Positions 57,914-64,000 of a stretch of 64,000 nt of DNA are shown in pieces (positions within the stretch are counted from its first letter, which is position 1; each line of letters opens with the position of its first letter). Both the position numbers and the translations under genes were made by a program. The notes under the pieces are model-generated. The model ran no database searches, had not been told where the DNA came from, and saw only the letters and a program-made list of their open reading frames with translations. Source of the stretch: Heterostelium album PN500 (lineage: Eukaryota; Evosea; Eumycetozoa; Acytosteliales; Acytosteliaceae); the NCBI RefSeq assembly GCF_000004825.1, contig NW_008805086.1, positions 620,001 to 684,000 of the forward strand, in the 5' to 3' direction.

Positions 57914-59527
57914 ATGATGAATACTCCTATTGTTGAAATTATAAAGCAAGGTGCAGTGGCTGTTGAGGAGATTAGAGTCACACCTTCAAAGAACTCTGCG
58001 AATAAAACTAGATTTTTACCGACTTTTCATACCCCACCACCAGCCGGTGGTCACTTGATGCATCCGTTGCATTTGGCGGCACATCAATACCACCAACAAG
58101 CAATGATAAAGCAAGTACATGTCGTCGTAAAGAACACACCTTTCGGTATAACCATTAAATCAAACGATCCAACAAGAGTAAACTTTCACAACTATGTTGT
58201 GAAATCAACGTTGCTCTACGACTGCGATCCACCAAAGCCAGTGGATTTCATTCACCAGGAACCGCTACAGTATGTCGCCACTGTCAATGAAGAGGGTGAC
58301 GAAGTAGTCGTCGACATTAAAATGAGTATCCTATCGAGTCAGCACCAAGGATCACTCTTCATTGTAGTACTCCACATCACCCATTCCACCGCGCCAACTC
58401 CATCGAACAGCGAGCCAATCAGCACCATCATGGCGCATCTCAATAACAATGCATTGACCAGCACTTCACTCCACCAGATGTGTGTAATTTCCCATCCAAT
58501 TCGTATAGTTTCCAAAGTTGATCATGTCAAAAAAGAAGGTGTTCCAATCCTCAAGAAAAAGACATTCCACGAGATTCTCACTGACAAACTAAAAAAGTTA
58601 CAAAAGTCGCAGGAAGGCCAATCGAAATGGATAAAGAATCTCTATGAACAACATTCTATTCAATTCGACTATCAACCATATATCAAGAAGGATTTAGACG
58701 ACTGTAATAACTCAAACAACTCCACGCCAAGCTTTAGTGCCAGTCACTCTAGTCATGGCGACATCGATGACAACAACGAGAGTGACGACGATTCACCATC
58801 GACAAACTACAGAGACGACGACAACGATGAATTGAGCTGTCTCCAACAACAACAACAACAACAACAACATCTTCATCATCACAACCAACTGGCGAATCAA
58901 CATGTCAGCAACACCACCGCTGCAGTCAACGGCGAAATGTATTTCCAAAACTCATTCAATCGTGTCGTCGAGGTCTACAAAATGGTTCCACTGGAAGACA
59001 AGAAAGATGCCATCAAGAAAATGGTGGAACTACTGAGAAGCGAGGATTTGGAACAGCTGGTAAAGATATTCATCGAGGAGCTGCATGGAATGGGTAATCT
59101 TACGGGTACCGGAAATTCGCCACTGAAAGGAAGCAGTGGATCGCCACAGTCCTACTCGATGATGGGATTGGGTGCCAACGACTATTTGGTGAATAATATC
59201 GGCCATTTAGCAGATGGTCAGCAGCACCACTTACACGGCTATCCAGACGAGGCGATGTCCGAGTGTCACTGTCCTGACTGTCCGTCCAAGAAAGAACTGG
59301 AGCGTTTTCAAGGTCTATTCTTGACGCCACAGCAAATGGGTCTGGCTATTTTCGATCCCAGTGCTACATCTCTATTGATGCCAATCACATCACCAACACT
59401 GACCAATCACAATACCACCAACACAAACACTGTAACAACAACAACATCATCATCGGCAATCACACCAACAAACAATGTAATATCACAACAACAAACAACA
59501 ACAACTACATCATCTACATCAGATTGA
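57914..59527 (+). CDS. CudA-like transcription regulator
   Basis: Single-exon 537-residue frame; the start is the first of two adjacent ATGs after an A-rich leader. Residues ~70-250 carry the conserved core I associate with dictyostelid CudA/SpaA proteins: VHVVVKNTPFGITIKSNDP, RVNFHNYVV, LLYDCDPPKPVDF, PLQYVATVNEEGDEV and ILSSQHQGSLF, ending in a basic segment (VKKEGVPILKKKTFHEIL). CudA is a nuclear regulator of culmination and prespore/prestalk genes, with a DNA-binding core described as distantly STAT-like. Downstream are Asn/Asp-rich and Gln/His stretches and a second conserved block (~350-390, YKMVPLEDKKDAIKKMVELL) likely to be helical. The C-terminus is Thr/Ser-rich. Whether it is the cudA orthologue or a paralogue cannot be told here. 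Confidence 0.65.
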   Translation: MMNTPIVEIIKQGAVAVEEIRVTPSKNSANKTRFLPTFHTPPPAGGHLMHPLHLAAHQYHQQAMIKQVHVVVKNTPFGITIKSNDPTRVNFHNYVVKSTLLYDCDPPKPVDFIHQEPLQYVATVNEEGDEVVVDIKMSILSSQHQGSLFIVVLHITHSTAPTPSNSEPISTIMAHLNNNALTSTSLHQMCVISHPIRIVSKVDHVKKEGVPILKKKTFHEILTDKLKKLQKSQEGQSKWIKNLYEQHSIQFDYQPYIKKDLDDCNNSNNSTPSFSASHSSHGDIDDNNESDDDSPSTNYRDDDNDELSCLQQQQQQQQHLHHHNQLANQHVSNTTAAVNGEMYFQNSFNRVVEVYKMVPLEDKKDAIKKMVELLRSEDLEQLVKIFIEELHGMGNLTGTGNSPLKGSSGSPQSYSMMGLGANDYLVNNIGHLADGQQHHLHGYPDEAMSECHCPDCPSKKELERFQGLFLTPQQMGLAIFDPSATSLLMPITSPTLTNHNTTNTNTVTTTTSSSAITPTNNVISQQQTTTTTSSTSD

Positions 59528-60231
59528 ATAAAAATGTATGGTTTAGTTTGTCAATAATTTAATCAAAGACTTTTCGAAATAAAAAAAATTTAGTTTTTTT
59601 TTCAAAAAAAAAAAGTCAGTTGCTCTTTTTTGTTTTTTGATGGTGCGATTCTCAGTCAACAAAAGGGTAGAAATTTAAGTTCTTTGCGCCCATTGCGCAA
59701 TTCAGATTTCCCATCAATTTTTTTGTTTTTTTGTAAATTATTTTATTCATGAATTGCTGGTTAGGTGCTTATTTTATTTATGGAATCGATTGTAAAAAAA
59801 AAAGTGATTTAAATTTAGAATGATTTTTTTGTTTTAAAGCTGTTTTTTTGATGTTTTTTTGGTGTTTTTTGGTGTTTACCAAATCTTTGCTGATGTGATT
59901 TTGGGATGTTTTCGACAAGTTTGACTGAGCTTCTCATAACAAATTGGTATGCTACTTTCACCACCAATACACAACACATCCATCAAAGTAAAGTTATTTT
60001 TAAACTTAAGCAAAAAACTGTTCTCTAGATATTTGCAACATATATCTACTTTAGTTATAACTATTTTATCTATGTATATATTATAATAGTTATATTAAAA
60101 CAACATAGATAGATACAAGTTAGATTAGATTAGATATAAATCAACATGTTGATTTCAAAATTATTATCCACTTGTCATTAGTTCTGTCATAGTGGAATTA
60201 TTTTATTTTCTTTTTACCATATTTAAAAACT
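59528..60231. other. Intergenic region
   Basis: 704-bp AT-rich spacer. A short GC-bearing palindromic patch (TTGCGC near 59688 and TTGCGCAA near 59697) lies about 170 bp past the CudA-like stop. No gene seen. Confidence 0.4.
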
Positions 60232-61782
60232 ATGGAAGAAAACAAACATTCTCTTTGTAAGAGCAATAACAATAATAATAATAATAACAATAATCAAAAT
60301 AACAATAATATACATACACATACTCATCCAAATCAACTAAATCAACAACAACAACAACAACAAGAAAATTGTGTAAATATAAATAGTTATAATGAAAATG
60401 GTAAAATTTTGGTTTCGTTTGACAATCAAGAACAAATTTCATGTAATGTTCCAAATACTTTGGCAGATTTTCTGTTAAAGTATATTTTACAGTTTCTCAG
60501 TTCCAATATCGATAGAATATGTTTGGTGCTCTCCAGTCGTAATCTCTATATGGCGAGAAACCGATTCCTCAGTTTCAACTTTAGCGAGCATCCAATCGAT
60601 AATTGGGATGCTTTCGAGCGAAAATTCCGGCTGCGTTCCTTCAAGGAGATTTTGATTTCCTCTGTTATAGAATCGTCAGTGATCCACGGCTGCTCGGTAT
60701 CTAACGCGCTCCTCGAGCGACAAGAGTCGCGTACGGGCATCAAGTGGACACCGCTCTCCAACGTCTGTCCTCAGCTTCTCACCACCACTTCACCGTCACA
60801 CGAAATCATCCACGAAACGACGCACCTTAAGCTGGAATTCAACGAACCGATCGAATCCATGAGCATTCCGCCATCGGTGACACAGCTGCATCTCAGCCAC
60901 AACTTTAACCAACCGATTCCCATTGGATTCCTGCCGGCGACAGTCAAGCACTTGATTCTCGGTCGCCAATTCCTCCAACCACTACACCCACTTGCCATAC
61001 AATCGCTGACACACATCTCATTCAATCGCGCCAGCAACCTGGCCGTTCTCATTCCCGATGGATTGCCGGCTTCCATCCAACACCTGGAAATACAAAATCT
61101 CGACTCGCCCATCACTGTAAATCTACAACATATACAACATTTATTTATTGGACCTGACAGCTCAACAAATTCAACAAATTCACCAACAACTCAAACTCAA
61201 CAACAACAACCACTTCACACACAACCGATAATCACAAAAATTCTAGACAATAGCATTCAACATCAAATTAAATATCTTACATTTACAAATAATTTCAATA
61301 TTCCCGTGCAGGTAGATTCGATTCCCGACACGGTGCAGTGTCTTTCGTTTGGATGGTCGTTCAACCAGCCCATTCCAAAAGGATTGATTCCGGCGTCGGT
61401 CGAGCACTTGTCGTTCGGATTCATGTTTAACCAACCGCTACTCGAAGGAGTGATACCGGCGTCGGTAACACATCTCTCACTGGGCGACATGTTCAATTCC
61501 AAGATGGCGCTGCACAACACAGTTACGCACCTCACATTCGGTCGTAACTACCGACTTCCCATACTGCTGCGAGACTGCCTGCACTTCAGACGACTCAATC
61601 TCCACGGCCAAATCTACAATATCAGACCGATCTCTGAAAACTCATTGTTGATGGTTGACGACAGCCTACTCGGTGGTTTCTTAAAACTCGATGATTTGAC
61701 CTTAAATTGGAATCTTCATACACCTTTTGAATCACTTTATAAATCACCAAAACCAAGTAATCAATCTTGTATTCAACAATAG
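60232..61782 (+). CDS. F-box-like / FNIP-repeat protein
   Basis: Single-exon 516-residue frame. It starts with Asn/Gln runs, then at residues ~75-130 an F-box-like helical segment (LADFLLKYILQFLSSNIDRI ... RNLYMARNRFLSF). From ~residue 200 there are FNIP repeats, the dictyostelid-expanded repeat of ~22 residues: FNQPIPIGFLPATVKHLILG, FNQPIPKGLIPASVEHLSFG, FNQPLLEGVIPASVTHLSLG and several degenerate copies, separated at ~300-345 by a Gln/Thr-rich loop. FNIP proteins are LRR-like scaffolds, and with an F-box they are expected to be SCF ubiquitin-ligase adaptors (inference). The family is highly expanded in these amoebae, so orthology is hard to infer. Confidence 0.88.
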   Translation: MEENKHSLCKSNNNNNNNNNNQNNNNIHTHTHPNQLNQQQQQQQENCVNINSYNENGKILVSFDNQEQISCNVPNTLADFLLKYILQFLSSNIDRICLVLSSRNLYMARNRFLSFNFSEHPIDNWDAFERKFRLRSFKEILISSVIESSVIHGCSVSNALLERQESRTGIKWTPLSNVCPQLLTTTSPSHEIIHETTHLKLEFNEPIESMSIPPSVTQLHLSHNFNQPIPIGFLPATVKHLILGRQFLQPLHPLAIQSLTHISFNRASNLAVLIPDGLPASIQHLEIQNLDSPITVNLQHIQHLFIGPDSSTNSTNSPTTQTQQQQPLHTQPIITKILDNSIQHQIKYLTFTNNFNIPVQVDSIPDTVQCLSFGWSFNQPIPKGLIPASVEHLSFGFMFNQPLLEGVIPASVTHLSLGDMFNSKMALHNTVTHLTFGRNYRLPILLRDCLHFRRLNLHGQIYNIRPISENSLLMVDDSLLGGFLKLDDLTLNWNLHTPFESLYKSPKPSNQSCIQQ

Positions 61783-62039
61783 AATATAAATATAATATAA
61801 TAATATATAACAATCAATATTAATAATCGACTAAAGCCAAATGCCAATAAATTAAAGCAAAGTTTTCCTTGGCTTCAATTTTAAAAAAATCAAAAAAAAA
61901 AAAATCAAAAAAAAACAATTTTTAATTGCAAAAAAACGACGAATGTCTATTTCTTGAGAAGTAAACAACAACAGCTGTTAATCAATCTATATTAATAGTT
62001 TATTACTTATTAATATTAATAGAATTATAATATAATAAA

Positions 62040-63435
62040 ATGAAGTTTAAAACACAAAAGAATTATAAGAAAATCATTAAATTTTATCAACTAAGTTATG
62101 GATATAGTGAACCTTATTCAGTTTTATGTATGTCATATGATTGACAATATTGTGTTATTCAAAAATAAAATAGAATGTATTTAAACTAACACCAACCAAC
62201 TAATTTGAATTATATCAATATATATTATATATATATAGTGGAGCCAGAGTTTTTAAAGAGATCAAATGAGATCAATGTTATGTATAGAGAAGTCATTCCA
62301 AAGACATTAGAAGGACGATGTAATTTCTGTATGTATCTATATATAAATCTTTTTATTTTTTAGATCTAAAAAATTTAATTAACAAATAATAATATCAATT
62401 GTTTTAAAGATGTTACAACATGTGCAGTTGCAGAGTGTAAAAGAAGAGGTGAAGATTATAAACAGATTCTATCAATGGCAAAGAAGTTGGAATACTACAA
62501 GTGTGATCATGTACATGACAAAGATGAGGTGTATCTATCAAAGAAGTGTTATGCTGATTTGGCAAGTATGTTGTTGTTATCATATCAGATCAATAGTATA
62601 TATTAATATTGTTCCATTTTTTCGCAAATATTACTTAAACTTTTAGTTAATAAACCAAGTACTTTTTATTTCGTCAATTCAAAACAATGATAGTAGATTC
62701 GATCTAAGACAACAACCAGGTGTACCTTTGCTTTTCCTCTTGACAAACAAGATCATTCTAGAGAAACCTTCAACTGCTTCACATCGTAGAACGCTTCAAA
62801 CACATAAACTCTTAACAAAGACAGATGAAATAGATAAAGAACTCCTGCTGAAAGCAAAGTTTGGTGATAAATACATACCAAAGAGTATTAGAGATAAAGA
62901 GCATGAAGCAGAAGAGAAAGAGAAAGAAAAAGAAAAGGAAAAAGAGAAAGAAAAGGAAAATGATAAAGTTAAAGTAAAAGATATTGATTCCGAAAAGAAG
63001 AGAAAGAGAGAAGAGGTAGAAGGAGAAGAAGATGAGGAGGATGACGATAGTAGCAGCAGTAGTAGTGGTAGTGAAAGTGAAAGTGAATCAGAATCAAAAG
63101 ATGGTGAAACAACAACAACAACAACAACGACAACTACAACAACAACAACAGAACAAAAGAAAAAGAAAAAGAAGAAAGAAGCAGGACCCAATCCATTGGC
63201 AGTCAAGAAGAAGCAGGTCGTACAGCCACCACGGCCAAAGAGAGTAGGTCAAAAGAAGAATCGTAGAAAACTTAGACCGTCGTCGGCAATCAAATACAAA
63301 GAGGCAAAGGCAGTTGAATTGGCAGCTAAAGAAGCAGCTAAAGCAGCAGCAAAAGCAGCAAGACAATCTTCAGCAATGGCAATGAGATCAAGACAACAAC
63401 CACCACAACAACCAATGTTCGTTGAGGCACAATAA
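62040..63435 (+). CDS. utp23: rRNA-processing protein UTP23 (SSU processome, PIN-like)
   Basis: Exons 62040-62127, 62239-62328, 62410-62565, then a last exon to 63435. The first joins are clean and read MKFKTQKNYKKIIKF, EPYSVL, YVTTCAVAECK and LEYYKCDH, collinear with yeast and human UTP23, which acts in U3-dependent 18S rRNA maturation. The last exon contains QQPGVPLLFL, ILEKPS and AGPNPLAVKKK, all family landmarks. With the usual TAG acceptor (exon from 62647) the frame reads NKPSTFYFVNS, as expected, but then stops. The alternative CAAG acceptor (exon from 62660) restores an open frame and gives 369 residues. The tail is Lys/Glu and Ser/Thr-rich, longer than in yeast. The PIN-domain Asp after EPYxVL is Glu here, as expected for a degenerate PIN. 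Confidence 0.88.
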
Positions 63436-64000
63436 AATCGAAAAATATCTTATAAATTTATTTATATACATTTAAAAAACAACAACAAAAGTAACTTCAT
63501 TATTATTTGAAAATTTTCTTTTTTAAAGCAAACAAAACAAAACAAAACAAAACAAAACAAAACAAAACAAAACAAAACAAAACAAATAACTCATTTCGAT
63601 TTTCAGCGAAACGGAGATTGATCATCACGATCGACTAAAAAAGAAAAAGTCTAGACTTTTATTTTTATCAATATGATAAGGAATTGGAAAAGTCGATTAA
63701 ATATACATCGGAAATTTCAATTTCTTTTTTTATTATTTTAAAATCGTTATTTGTTTTTTTGGATATTATTAGTTTTTAAACTTTAATTAAAATTTAATTA
63801 TTTTTTATTGGTACAACCAACACTCTAGTCTATCTTAATCTGCTTATCAAAAAAAAAAAAAAAAAAAAAACCAATCAAAATTTTTGGAAATGATTCACTG
63901 TGAACATTGATAAACCCAACTTTTTTGATATTAAAATTAAAATTATCTTATTATTCTTGTCATTTTTTTCATACATTTTTATATATTTATAAATTTCATA
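63436..64000. other. 3' region of UTP23 and window end
   Basis: 565 bp, AT-rich, with an (AAAAC)10 tract (63534-63583) and an A run of about 22 near 63849-63870. No gene seen before the window edge. Confidence 0.6.
63534..63583. repeat. (AAAAC)10 tandem repeat
   Basis: Ten perfect 5-bp units about 100 bp after the UTP23 stop codon. Confidence 0.95.

Overview
The window reads as nuclear DNA of a dictyostelid social amoeba. The non-coding DNA is extremely AT-rich, introns are short (about 60-380 bp, mostly GTA(A/T)GT...TAG), coding regions carry Asn/Gln/Ser homopolymers, and several families are typical of dictyostelids: FNIP repeats, stalk/sheath-type Cys repeats and a CudA-type regulator. 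Codon third positions are richer in G/C than in Dictyostelium discoideum, so another dictyostelid is more likely; I cannot name the species. All gene models were joined by hand from splice signals and reading-frame continuity.

Layout. 0-10 kb (+): two tandem polytopic membrane proteins of one unnamed family, then two tandem ~618-residue proteins of a second unnamed family that share an exactly identical 224-bp tract. 10-18.5 kb (-): an eight-exon THOC2 gene (THO mRNA-export complex) with a very long Arg/Glu/Asp tail, and a PHO80-like cyclin. 18.5-26.5 kb: a gene-poor, GT-rich desert with two small islands of coding-like sequence. 26.5-34.5 kb (mostly -): a five-exon four-span membrane protein, aminopeptidase P with a mitochondrial-type leader, a decayed small gene (+), and a gene joining a CAMTA-type CG-1 domain and an IPT/TIG-like domain to leucine-rich repeats. 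35-38.7 kb (+): TELO2/Tel2 in nine exons.

39-41.5 kb holds a small secreted protein surrounded by coding-like fragments. 43-50 kb (+): a stalk/sheath-type Cys-repeat matrix protein, a secreted protein with a folate-receptor-like cysteine pattern, and phytochelatin synthase with a mitochondrial-type leader. 50-53.4 kb is another desert, with two G-quadruplex-capable stretches. 53.5-63.4 kb: a 51-residue peptide gene with a 10-base first exon, an Mpv17/PMP22 protein, a CudA-like regulator behind a long upstream region, an F-box-like/FNIP protein, and UTP23, whose fourth exon needs an unusual acceptor or contains a frameshift.

The genes are not an operon. They mix core nuclear functions (THOC2, TELO2, UTP23), organelle proteins (aminopeptidase P, Mpv17-like, possibly phytochelatin synthase) and dictyostelid developmental or extracellular genes. 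The best candidates for something undescribed are the CG-1/IPT/LRR protein and the paired orphan family with its gene-conversion tract.
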